From assembly GCA_963804005.1 (NCBI GenBank), contig CAWDOP010000008.1:62001-126000 (forward strand): a stretch of 64,000 nucleotides of DNA, given 5' to 3'. The stretch comes from JAGXRK01 sp963804005 (GTDB taxonomy: Bacteria; Bacteroidota; Ignavibacteria; Ignavibacteriales; Ignavibacteriaceae). Of the stretch, positions 42,677 through 53,200 are shown piece after piece. The notes under the pieces are model-generated. The model worked only from the letters and a program-made list of their open reading frames with translations. It was not told where the DNA came from and ran no database searches. Each line of letters opens with the position of its first letter. Within the stretch, counting starts at the first letter, position 1. A program made the translations under genes and the position numbers.

Positions 42677-45600
42677 TTAAACAAACTTAGCAATTGTATC
42701 AAGCAATAAATTTTTTGAGAAGGGTTTTGATATATAATCATCGCAGCCGGCTTCTAATGCATTATTTCTATCGCTTTCAAATGCATGCGCTGTTACACCT
42801 ATTATAGGAATATGTAAATATTCTTTAGAAACTTTTAATTCTTTTGTTAATTCCAATCCGTTCTTACTTCCTTTAATTGAAATATCCATCAGGATCATAT
42901 CAACTTTATTGTTCTTCAGCAATTCAATCGCTTCATCCGAGGAATCGGTACTAATTGTATTATAACCGTCCTTAATAAATCTTTTTATTGTTGTTTGGTT
43001 GATTGCATCATCTTCAACTATTAGCACTAATGGTTTGCTTTGTGTTTCTTGTCTAGCAAAAGTTCTATCAATTATTACTTCAGTTATCTTTTCTGCTAAG
43101 GGTTGTAAGGATTTTCCAAAATTTATTGTAAATGTGGTGCCTTTTCCTTTTTCACTATCTATGGAAATGGTTGCATTGTTCAAATTCAAAAAGTTTTTAA
43201 CCATTGATAGTCCAAGCCCAATACCTTCATAAGCGCGCCCGTATCCTATTTGCTCTTGCCGGTATGGTTCAAAGATGTACTGCAGATATTCTTCGCCTAT
43301 TCCAATTCCACTGTCTTTTATATCAAGCAAAACCTCATCATTTTTTCCGGTATAAAGAATAACCTCAATAGCTCCTTCGTTTGTATATTTTATTGCATTA
43401 TCAATCAAATTGGAAATTGCATTTGTAATAGAATATTCATCACTAAATATTGTTATAGTTTTTCCGCATCTGTTTTCGAATGAAAGTTCCAGCCATTTAC
43501 TTTTAGCTGCGGTTGTAAATTCTTTAACCAGGTTTTCACATATTAAGGAGAGTTCTATTTGGTCAGGACTGATAGGAAATTCACCGGTTTGGATACGGGA
43601 ATAGTTTAATATCATATCTATAGTTCTAATTATACGTTCGCTTGACTGATCAATTCCGACAAATAATTCTTTATCTTCCTCATTTATAAGCTCAGTATAG
43701 GTGTCTTTTATTAAACTCGATAGTCCCAAAATCCCATTCAAAGGAGTTCTGATTTCGTGCGACATATTAGCAATAAAAGCATCTTTTAATTTGTTTGATT
43801 GATCGGCTAATTCTTTAGCCCTAATCAAATCATCAATCATCTTTTTCTTCTCTGTAATATCTTCCTTAACAGCAATATAATTTGTTATTTCTCCTTTAGT
43901 GTTTATAAGCGGAGAGATCAAGGAGGACTCCCAATATAATTCGCCATTTTTCTTTTTGTTCAACATCTCGCCTTGCCAATCTTTACCAGATAAAATATGT
44001 TTCCAAAGTTCTGTGTAGAAATTTTTATCGTGATTATCGGATTTTAAAATGCGTGGATTTTTACCACTCACTTCTTCTTTATAATAACCAGTTACTTCAC
44101 AAAACTTTTTATTAACATATTCTATTTCACCTTCTGCATTTGTTATAACCACCGAAACGGGACTTTGCTCAACTGCTCTTGATAGTTTTTTTAATTCTTC
44201 TTCTGCTTGTTTGCGCTCAGTAATTTCTCGGGCTACATTCCTATATTCAACAACATTTCCGGATGTATCGCGAACAATATGCGTAATCTGCTCTGCCCAG
44301 ATAATTTTTCCATCTTTACAACGAAATCTAAACTCCAGCGATGTATCGGATTCACCTTTTGCAGCTTGTTCGAGGTAATGATCTATTACGATCCGGTAGT
44401 CGATGGGAGCAATAAATCGTAAATAAGAATTGTTTAAAATTTCTTTACTTGTAAAACCTACTGTATTGGTAATGTTTGGGCTGCAGTAAGTAATTTTTCC
44501 TTCTTGATTAGTAATATAAAAGACCTCATTTATGTTTTCTACAAGGTTTCTGAATTTTTCTTCGCTTTCACGCAACGTTTCTTCTGCACGTTTGCTTTCA
44601 GTAATATCGTGCGCTACACCCTGAAGCCCAATAATCTTTTTGTCTTTTATAATTGGATTTTCATATACTTCAAGAAGGATTGGGTGCTTATCAGCATGCT
44701 GAACTTCCACCAGTATCGGGCCTTTGGTTAACTCTCCACGCAAGTGTGCGCGTGTTTTTTCTTTAGCATATTCGTTTATCTTATTCTCGGTTATAAACCA
44801 GTGAGACTGGTTTAACCATTCATCAACAGAATGCCCTGTAATTTTTTCAACTGAAGGAGAAACATATAATACCATTCCTTTGGTATCTTGAGTATAAAAG
44901 AATAAATAAGGAGTTCCCTCAACAATCATCCGCATACGATTTTCTTTTTCCCGCAGTTCCTCTTCTGCGTGCCTGCGGTTTGTGATATCGTGAAATGACC
45001 AGACACGACCTAAAACTTCATCTTCCATCAAAAGTGGAGCAGAATATCTTTCAAAAATACGACCATCTTTAAAAAAGAGTGTGTCAAAATTTTCATCCTT
45101 AGAATTATAAAGCAGGCGAACCTTATTTAAAAATTGCTTCGGGTCTACCAATTGATCTAATACAAAATTCAATAACTCATTATCATCACCAGAATGCAAA
45201 ATAGACGGAGGAATTTTCCAAAGTTCTGCAAATCGATTGTTTGTTTTTATAACTTTGCCGTTTGGATCAACTGCCAAAATACCGTCAGCAGTAGATTCGA
45301 TAATAACCTGCAGCTTAGTTTCGCTTTGCCGCAGAGCTTTTTCAGCAACTTTGCGCTCGGTATCGTCAAACATATAACCTTTCAAACGAATCAACTCGCC
45401 ATTTTCATCAAATTCACCAATCACGTTTTTTATTAGAATAATAACCCTGCCGTCACGAGTGATATGCTCTTGTTCGTACCTTTCAACTTTTTTCTTTTCA
45501 CGTATTAAATCAAGAAGTTTTTCTCTATCCTCCGTGTTTCTATAAAACTTTGTGAAATTCCATTTCATCAGTTCATCAACAGAATCACAACCGAATATTT

Positions 45601-47461
45601 TTGCCATTACCAGATTGCACAATTCAATCGTTCCATCTAGTGAAATGATGAAATTTCCGGTAAGATCATCATCAAATAATTGTTTATATTTTAGCTGACT
45701 TTGCTTCAGCGTTTCTTCTGAAAGTTTGCGTTCGGTGATGTCCATAGTGACCTCGATTCCACCCACTATATTGCCTTTTTCATCTTGCTGTGGATAGCCT
45801 CGTATGAACCAGGTTTTCCCGTCTGGAGTTGATTTTTCTACTTCCTGAATCTGATTGGTCTTCATCGCTTTCTGGACAGGGCAATCAGGGCATGCTTCGC
45901 TGCGTTTTAGCCATATCTCGTAACAATAACGTCCCACCAGCTGCTCACGTGTTAAACCGGCTGATTCACTTGCAGCCTTGTTTGCCCATAGGATTTTCAT
46001 ATCGATATCTTCATGTATAACATGCTCTACTAAACTGTCGAGAATAGTCTCTTTCTCCCATTCGATTTTTCTCATCACCTCCTCTGCCTGCTTGCGACTG
46101 GTGATGTCGTGGATGACAGAGTGTAGATATTTCTTCTCTCCGAGAGAAATTAATCCGCTGTAAATCCCAACATCTCTTATAGAACCGTCAGCTCTACGAT
46201 GTTTAAATTCAAAATAGGTTTTTTCTTTGTTTCTGGCTGATTCCATTTCTTTTTTAATTTCGTCCGGGGGTAAGATGTTAATCTGAAATATCTTCATCCT
46301 TTTTAATTCTTCAATTGTCCAGCCATAGAACTTTGAAGCAGCTTTGTTGGCGTCAGTAATATTTCCGGTTTCAGAGTCAATTAGAAGTTTTACAGCAGAG
46401 TGATCATAGAATAATTTTTTAAAACGTTCTTCGCTATCGTACAGAGTTTTTTCAGCTTTTTTTCTTTGTGTTTCTTCATTTAAAATTGTTCTCACTTTTG
46501 TAAGGGAATAAAAGTAATATACCATAACAATGAACAGAACAGTAAAAATTATGATTAAACGGTTACGAAAACTGTTAAGTGAGGCATAGATCTCTTCTTC
46601 ATTATATGAAATTAAAATTGTCCAGTATGTATTCCCGAGGGGAACACGGTAAAAAACCATATATTTTTCTACAAACTTATCTTGTTGGTTGTCGTTATTC
46701 TCGTCGTGAATACTTTTTGCAGTTCCTTGATTTTCCTTTTTTATTTTTTCCATTAATTTAATTGCTAAAGAATCCTTGTGTGCGAGATCGAGAAATGATT
46801 TTCCTGTATGTCCTTCGATCAAGCAAAATATTTCTATACCATCTTCACTAAGTAACCATGCATTGTTGGTTTCTCTACTCTTAATTTTTCCAAAATATTG
46901 TTTCCCAAGCTTATCAAGCTGGATTAATATGGCAATGCTGCCTTTAAACTCTTTTCCTTTAAATACCGGAACATGCAAAGCTACTGCAAAATAACCTTGC
47001 ACAGACATAAATACATCGCTTATTACGGTTTGATGTGTTGCTAAGACCTGACGAATATGTTTCTGGTAAGAAATATCTTGTCCTATTGCTGATTGATTAT
47101 AAGGATAAGTAAATAATATTTTCCCGCGTGAATCTACTCTTGTTACAGCCTCAATAAGATTTTTGTGATTATTATAGAAGTTTGTCATCAGTACTTTGGT
47201 GTCATCATTAAAATCAATTATACATTTATGTTGTGATAAGAAGTTAAGTTCATATTGGTAATTTTGGAAGGAAGAAGTAATACCTTGAGATGCGGCTTGT
47301 GCTAATATTAGTTGCTGATGATTAAATTCATTTATGGTTTTCTCTTTAATATCATTATAAATCAGATAGAAAAGTAAAACGAATACAATAAATATTATGG
47401 GTATAAGAAAGTGACGTTTTGAAAAGCTTATTTTAGTTACATTGTAATTTCGTAGAGACAT
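42677..47461 (-). CDS. Giant hybrid sensor histidine kinase/response regulator with seven PAS domains
   Basis: 1594 residues. Order: TM helix (about 15-36), periplasmic dCACHE-like sensor (about 40-295; VTRVDSRGKILFTYPYNQS, GYFAVALHVPVFKG), second TM (about 302-322), then seven PAS units, each closed by a DITERK-type end. PAS 2 carries an unusual Cys pair (RSEACPDCPVQKA). HisKA is FIANMSHEIRTPLNGILGLS (phosphorylated His in SHEIRTP). HATPase_c is DNAIKYTNEGAIEV, DSGIGIGEEY, GIGLGLSMVKNFL. The C-terminal receiver is VLIVEDDAINQTTI with the acceptor Asp in MILMDISIKG and Lys in ISKPFSK. SD AGAGG. The last ~370 residues are almost identical to those of the kinase at 50276. No DNA-binding output domain is present. 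Confidence 0.93.
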   Translation of the reverse strand: MSLRNYNVTKISFSKRHFLIPIIFIVFVLLFYLIYNDIKEKTINEFNHQQLILAQAASQGITSSFQNYQYELNFLSQHKCIIDFNDDTKVLMTNFYNNHKNLIEAVTRVDSRGKILFTYPYNQSAIGQDISYQKHIRQVLATHQTVISDVFMSVQGYFAVALHVPVFKGKEFKGSIAILIQLDKLGKQYFGKIKSRETNNAWLLSEDGIEIFCLIEGHTGKSFLDLAHKDSLAIKLMEKIKKENQGTAKSIHDENNDNQQDKFVEKYMVFYRVPLGNTYWTILISYNEEEIYASLNSFRNRLIIIFTVLFIVMVYYFYSLTKVRTILNEETQRKKAEKTLYDSEERFKKLFYDHSAVKLLIDSETGNITDANKAASKFYGWTIEELKRMKIFQINILPPDEIKKEMESARNKEKTYFEFKHRRADGSIRDVGIYSGLISLGEKKYLHSVIHDITSRKQAEEVMRKIEWEKETILDSLVEHVIHEDIDMKILWANKAASESAGLTREQLVGRYCYEIWLKRSEACPDCPVQKAMKTNQIQEVEKSTPDGKTWFIRGYPQQDEKGNIVGGIEVTMDITERKLSEETLKQSQLKYKQLFDDDLTGNFIISLDGTIELCNLVMAKIFGCDSVDELMKWNFTKFYRNTEDREKLLDLIREKKKVERYEQEHITRDGRVIILIKNVIGEFDENGELIRLKGYMFDDTERKVAEKALRQSETKLQVIIESTADGILAVDPNGKVIKTNNRFAELWKIPPSILHSGDDNELLNFVLDQLVDPKQFLNKVRLLYNSKDENFDTLFFKDGRIFERYSAPLLMEDEVLGRVWSFHDITNRRHAEEELREKENRMRMIVEGTPYLFFYTQDTKGMVLYVSPSVEKITGHSVDEWLNQSHWFITENKINEYAKEKTRAHLRGELTKGPILVEVQHADKHPILLEVYENPIIKDKKIIGLQGVAHDITESKRAEETLRESEEKFRNLVENINEVFYITNQEGKITYCSPNITNTVGFTSKEILNNSYLRFIAPIDYRIVIDHYLEQAAKGESDTSLEFRFRCKDGKIIWAEQITHIVRDTSGNVVEYRNVAREITERKQAEEELKKLSRAVEQSPVSVVITNAEGEIEYVNKKFCEVTGYYKEEVSGKNPRILKSDNHDKNFYTELWKHILSGKDWQGEMLNKKKNGELYWESSLISPLINTKGEITNYIAVKEDITEKKKMIDDLIRAKELADQSNKLKDAFIANMSHEIRTPLNGILGLSSLIKDTYTELINEEDKELFVGIDQSSERIIRTIDMILNYSRIQTGEFPISPDQIELSLICENLVKEFTTAAKSKWLELSFENRCGKTITIFSDEYSITNAISNLIDNAIKYTNEGAIEVILYTGKNDEVLLDIKDSGIGIGEEYLQYIFEPYRQEQIGYGRAYEGIGLGLSMVKNFLNLNNATISIDSEKGKGTTFTINFGKSLQPLAEKITEVIIDRTFARQETQSKPLVLIVEDDAINQTTIKRFIKDGYNTISTDSSDEAIELLKNNKVDMILMDISIKGSKNGLELTKELKVSKEYLHIPIIGVTAHAFESDRNNALEAGCDDYISKPFSKNLLLDTIAKFV
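42690..43800 (-). repeat. Kinase-receiver block, copy 1 of a ~1.1-kb near-identical repeat
   Basis: From the HisKA helix to near the stop, this DNA is almost identical to 50290-51400, including silent positions. It indicates recent duplication or gene conversion between the two hybrid kinases. A shorter shared block (45350-45715 and 52690-53040) encodes a common PAS domain. Confidence 0.85.
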
Positions 47462-47928
47462 ATAGACCTCTTATGGGGAAATTAGTAATCGCATTTTTTA
47501 GATTTATTATTCACAGTATTTAATATTTTATCAATTTAATTGAAATAATTTAACGAGATGTTTTTTTTGCCTAAAATTTACCGACCTCATAATAACAACT
47601 ATTGTGTCTTACCGGAACTTGATTAAGAATCAGTGGATAAAACATAAGGTTTCTTAGGGATAAACAAATGTATCAGAGTCTGCGGGTTTAACATTATAAC
47701 TGTTTCGCCAAGCTTGCAGTTCTTGATAATATTTTTACTTCTTTCGAAGATGTGAGCAGGACAACAGGTATTAACAAAAATCTTTTTGTCATATTTCTCT
47801 ACAAATTAATTAAAGACAAATAACGTATTTATTAAAGGATGTGTAAAATCATTTCACAAACAAGTCTTCTTCTCCCAAAGGGATGGCTTCGCCAGTGTAA
47901 TTGGCTTTGTTTTCTTTCATGAAGAATA
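47462..47928. other. Intergenic region between two kinases, no gene seen
   Basis: 467 bases without a plausible ORF. It should hold the promoter of the 42677 kinase; no confident element was identified. Confidence 0.5.
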
Positions 47929-50187
47929 TTAAATAACTTCCTTTAAACTAAATGAAAAAGTAGACCCCTTTTCTACATGGCTTTCAACCCAAATTTTACC
48001 GCCGTTTTTTTCAACAAATTCTTTGCAAAGCAATAATCCCAATCCTGTACCTGATTCTCCTTCTGTTCCTTTTGAACTGACTTTCTCTTCTAGCTTAAAT
48101 AGATTCTTAATTTCTTTCGCAGACATTCCAACACCTGTGTCACTTACAGAAACCTCTACCATTTCATTATCCATCTTTTTTGTTCGCAAAACAACTCTAC
48201 CTTCTCGTTTTGTAAATTTAATAGCATTGGTTAAGAGGTTCCTTATAACAGTGTAAATCATTTTGTCGTCAGCAAAAACTTTTTGAGACTGCGGAATATT
48301 ATTCATTATCGTAATTTCTTTTTGTATAGCGTTATATTTTATTGTTTCAATACACAGCGTAGCAATTTTTTGTAATTCAATTTCTTTGGGAATATAATTT
48401 ATTGAACCTCTTTGCATTTGTGCCCATTTTAATAAGTTCTCTATCAGTCTATAAAGAGTTGAGGCAGAATCGTGAATGGACTTGCTGTATTCCACTAATT
48501 CAGCTTTAGATAATTCTTCATCCCCCGATGCTATCAAGTCTGTTAATCCTAATAAACCAAGAAAAGGACTTTTTAAATCATGAGCTATGATAGAAAAGAA
48601 TTTATCTTTTGTCTGATTGAGTTCTTTCAATTGTTCGGCATATACTTTAATAGCTTCGGAGTTCCTTTTTCTCTCAATTACCTGAGCTATATGTTCAGCA
48701 ACAAACACAAGTAGTTGTTTCTCCTCTTCGCCATAAGTACTTGCATTCTGGTAATCCTGAACAACAATAACACCAATTATTTTTTCTCTAACTTTAAGAG
48801 GAACACCAAGCCAAATTAAAGTAGGAGTTCCAACCATTTCAACGTCACCTGTTTCCCTTAATTCAAGGTCAAGTTTAGCATCTACCAGCTTTGCCTCCCC
48901 GATCCTTAAAATATATTCGGTCAATCCTTTCCCTAATTTTTTTGGCGGGTAGGGTGGGTCAAATTCGTCTACCATATATGGAAACGAAATCATTTCTGTT
49001 TGCTCATTATAAATAGCAATGTAAAAATTCTTTGCAAGCATTAATGTGCCAACTATTCCGTGAATTATTTTATAAAGAGAAACCATATCGGTAGCAGTAT
49101 ATGTGGCTTCTGAAATATCAAAAAGAGCTTTTTGTACTCTTTCCAATTTTTTAGTTTCAGAAATATCCCGCACAATAGCGTGAATAAAATTCTTACCTCT
49201 AACAATAACCGCATTAAGAGCAACTTCGGCATCGAAAAGAATATTATCTTTTGTTTTGTGCTGCCAATAAAATCTTTGAGGAATACCTTTAATAGCAGCT
49301 TCTATTTTTTCCTTTGCACTATCAACTGAATTTCTCCCATCGGGTTGAAATTCGGGTGAAAATTTTGTAGGGGATTGACCGACAATATCTTCCATGTTAC
49401 AATTAAATAAATCACATACTGATTGATTGCATTCCTGAAAAATATCAGTCATTAAAAACATACCATCGGCAGAGTTCTCAAATATAGAACGATAAGTTTG
49501 TTCATTTTCTTTTGATGCTTCTTCCATCTTTTTACGTTCAGCAAAATGTCTTCTCATTATCGAAGACGAAATCCACCAAACAAACAATAAAATTATAATT
49601 GAGATAAAAAATAGAATTAAATGCCCATGTGTTCCTCCACGGTGTTGCTCAACAGATAATTGTGTCAGGTCATTCAAGGCAGATCTAATATTTACCAGCT
49701 CTTTATTATAAACTTGTTTTTCGTTCTCATATTGTACACTGAATAGTAAATTTTTTGCTGCCTCTTTTTCACCCTTCCTCAACAGGTTAAATGCTTCATG
49801 CTCCATTTCAACCAAGATTATATTTGCAGAGTCTATTAGAGCAGCACTTTCAAATAGAAAGACATTTGGCGCTATTCTTTTTACCTCATTAATTGCGCTC
49901 TCTAGTTGTGGCTCATATTTTTTATATCGGTCTTCCCACCGCAAGTCTGCGTTTAGAACTGCCATACGGGCTGCGGTTGTCAATTTTTCGTCAAGATGGG
50001 CAATTGAATCTCTCAGAATTTCAAGCTTGTATCTTAGAGTTATTTGTTTTTGAAATTCTAAGTGCGAACTCCAGTTAAAGAATCCAAGAAAAATGATTAG
50101 GGCAATTGCAATTGCAAAACTAATATTAAGGATTTGTTTAGGATTAGATTTTTTTAGGTCCGAAATTTTCGATCTAATAAGTTTCAA
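47929..50187 (-). CDS. Membrane sensor histidine kinase (4-helix sensor, PAS, GAF)
   Basis: 752 residues. Start TTG at 50185-50187 with GGGAG before it; no ATG is near. TM1 (about 22-40) and TM2 (about 190-207) enclose a helical periplasmic domain of four-helix-bundle type. A PAS domain (about 228-345), then a GAF domain (about 350-500; FYIAIYNEQTEMISFPYMVD, LIWLGVPLKVREKIIGVIVV), HisKA FFSIIAHDLKSPFLGLLGLT, and HATPase_c with NLLTNAIKFTKREGRV, DTGVGMSAKE and GTGLGLLLCKEFVEK. There is no receiver, so it must phosphorylate a separate regulator; the stand-alone receiver at 55744 is a candidate. The GAF resembles one in the 50276 kinase. Confidence 0.9.
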   Translation of the reverse strand: MKLIRSKISDLKKSNPKQILNISFAIAIALIIFLGFFNWSSHLEFQKQITLRYKLEILRDSIAHLDEKLTTAARMAVLNADLRWEDRYKKYEPQLESAINEVKRIAPNVFLFESAALIDSANIILVEMEHEAFNLLRKGEKEAAKNLLFSVQYENEKQVYNKELVNIRSALNDLTQLSVEQHRGGTHGHLILFFISIIILLFVWWISSSIMRRHFAERKKMEEASKENEQTYRSIFENSADGMFLMTDIFQECNQSVCDLFNCNMEDIVGQSPTKFSPEFQPDGRNSVDSAKEKIEAAIKGIPQRFYWQHKTKDNILFDAEVALNAVIVRGKNFIHAIVRDISETKKLERVQKALFDISEATYTATDMVSLYKIIHGIVGTLMLAKNFYIAIYNEQTEMISFPYMVDEFDPPYPPKKLGKGLTEYILRIGEAKLVDAKLDLELRETGDVEMVGTPTLIWLGVPLKVREKIIGVIVVQDYQNASTYGEEEKQLLVFVAEHIAQVIERKRNSEAIKVYAEQLKELNQTKDKFFSIIAHDLKSPFLGLLGLTDLIASGDEELSKAELVEYSKSIHDSASTLYRLIENLLKWAQMQRGSINYIPKEIELQKIATLCIETIKYNAIQKEITIMNNIPQSQKVFADDKMIYTVIRNLLTNAIKFTKREGRVVLRTKKMDNEMVEVSVSDTGVGMSAKEIKNLFKLEEKVSSKGTEGESGTGLGLLLCKEFVEKNGGKIWVESHVEKGSTFSFSLKEVI

Positions 50188-50275
50188 TGTATGCTCCCGA
50201 TATTTTAAATCTGCATATGCTATTTAACGAATTTAAATGAGAAATATAAATTCATAATTAACAATGGAATATGTC

Positions 50276-53200
50276 TTAAACAAATTTACCTATTATATCA
50301 AGCAATAAATTTTTTGAGAACGGTTTGGGAATATAACCATCGCAGCCGGCTTCTAATGCATTATTTCTATCGCTTTCAAATGCATGCGCTGTAACACCTA
50401 TTATAGGTATATGTAAATATTCTTTAGAAGCTTTTAATTCTTTTGTTAATTCCAATCCGTTCTTACTTCCTTTAATTGAAATATCCATCAAGATCATATC
50501 AACTTTATTGTTTTTCAGCAATTCAATCGCTTCATCCGAGGAATCGGTACTAATTGTATTATAACTATCCTTAATAAATCTAATTATTGTTGTTTGGTTA
50601 ATTGCATCATCTTCAACTATTAGCACTAATGGTTTACTTTGTGTTTCTTGCTTAACAAAAGTTCTATCAATTTTTATTTTAGTTATCTTTTCTGCTAAGG
50701 GCTGTAAGGATTTTCCAAAATTTATAGTAAATGTAGTCCCTTTTTCTTTTTCACTATCTATGGAAATGGTTGCATTGTTCAAATTCAAAAAGTTTTTAAC
50801 CATTGATAGTCCAAGCCCAATACCTTCATAAGCGCGCCCGTAACCTATTTGCTCTTGCTGGTATGGTTCAAAGACGTGCTTTTGATATTCTTCGCCTATT
50901 CCAATTCCACTGTCTTTTATATCAAGCAAAACCTCATCATTTTTTCCGGAATAAAGAATAACCTCAATAGCTCCTTCGTTTGTATATTTTATTGCATTAT
51001 CAATCAAATTGGAAATTGCATTTGTTACAGAATATTCATCACTAAATATTGTTATAGTTTTTCCGCATCTGTTTTCGAATGAAAGTTCCAGCCATTTACT
51101 TTTAGCTGCGGTTGTAAATTCTTTAACCAGGTTTTCACATATTAAGGAGAGTTCTATTTGGTCAGGACTGATAGGAAATTCACCGGTTTGGATACGGGAA
51201 TAATTTAATATCATATCTATAGTTCTAATTATACGATAGCTTGACTGATCAATTCCGACAAATAATTCTTTATCTTCCTCATTTATAAGCTCAGCATAGG
51301 TATCTTTTATTAAACTCGATAGTCCCAAAATCCCGTTCAAAGGAGTTCTAATTTCATGCGACATATTAGCAATAAAAGCATCTTTTAATTTATTAGATTG
51401 CTCAGCTTTTTCTTTTGCTTCGATCAATTCTACTTCAAAACGTTTGCGATCGGTAATATCCCTAAAAACACTTAGTAATAATGTTGGCTGATTTTCAATT
51501 CTTAAAAATGTATTTGATAGTTCCAGATATAGTTTAGCCCCATCCCATAGAGTAATTTCGGTTTCCAAATAATTGGAGATGGTGTTAGAGCGGAATCGTT
51601 CCAAATGCTTCATTAATATTTCATTCCCTCTGATTTCCTGATAGACGGCTGATATCGGTTTCCCTTCAATTTCATTATGTGGTTTTTTAACCAATTTGCA
51701 GTACGCATCATTAACTAATATTACAATGCCTTCTTCATTTGTAATCCGCATTCCATCTGTACTTTTTTCCCAAACAGACCGGAACTTCTTTTCGCTTTCA
51801 TCCAAAGCCTTTGCTGCACGTTTGCGTTCAGTAATGTCATTCGCTGTGGATAAAATTCCTTTCCTGCCGTCAGGCAGCAAAACTAAAGATTCACGCAATT
51901 CCATATCACACAGAGTTCCGTCTTTTTTAACATTTTTAACTATATGTTCAACAATATTTCCTGATAGAATTTCTTTGATATTTTCTTCAACACCTGGAAG
52001 GTTTTGCGGTGGAACAAGAATACGGATATTTTTTCCGATTAGTTCATCTCTTGTGTATAAAACAGATTTACCAAAAGATTCATTAATGTCAATTATTATT
52101 CCATCAAGATCTGCCAATATAACTCCGCTTGGTGATACGTTAAACAAAGTGCGATAACGTTTTTCTTTTTCTTGCAGTTCTTTTTCCGCTTTCTTTCTTT
52201 CAATTGCTTTTGCAACCTGCGATGAAACATACTCGAACATTTGAAGATCGCCACGGTCGTAAGCTTTCGGGTTTGTGTAATGCTGAACAACCATTACACC
52301 AATAGTATTATTTTCCACTATCAATGGAACACCAAGCCAAATTGGTGAATTTTTTCCGATCAGTTCAATCTCACCCTTCTTAAGCAGTTCAATGTAGGTA
52401 GCTTCATCACAAAACAAAGGTTTGCTTGTTCTAAGAACATACTCGGTAAGACCTTTACCTGTTTCGATCGGCTCTGGAACTGGATCCACTTCATCCACAT
52501 AATATGGAAAGCTAAGCAGGTTTTCTTTTTTATCATAAAGAGAAATATAAAAATTACTAGCAGGCATCACCGAATTGATTATTTCATGTACAGCCTTAAA
52601 AAGATCATTAAGCGATTCAGCTTTTTCTGTAGCCTGAGAGATTTTATAAGCAGCATTTTGTAATAATTCCGCTCTCTTACGTTCGGTATTATCGAATATA
52701 TAACCTTTCAATCGAATCAACTCGCCATTTTCATCAAACTCACCAACCAGGTTATTTATAACGTTAATAACCCTGCCGTCAAGTGTGATATGCTCATGTT
52801 CGTATTCTTCAACTTTTTTCTTTTCACGTACTAGATCAATTAGTTTTTTTCTTTCCTCTGGGCTTCTATAAAACTCAGAAATATTTAGCTTCATCAGTTC
52901 ATCAACAGAATCACAACCGAATATTTTTGCCATTGCCGGATTACACAATTCAATTGTTCCATCTACTGAAACGATGAAATCCCCGGTAAGATCATCATTA
53001 AATAGTTCTTTATATTTTAACTCACTTTGTTTAAGCGATTCTTGTACACGATGGCGTTCGGTTATGTCTCTATTGCTTACGCGTCTGCCAAGATATTTTT
53101 TATCCTCACTAAATATCGGTCTGCAAGTGTGGTAAATATTTATAATGGATTTATCTTTTCTGATAATCCTGAATTCTACCTCACCTAAAACATATCTATC

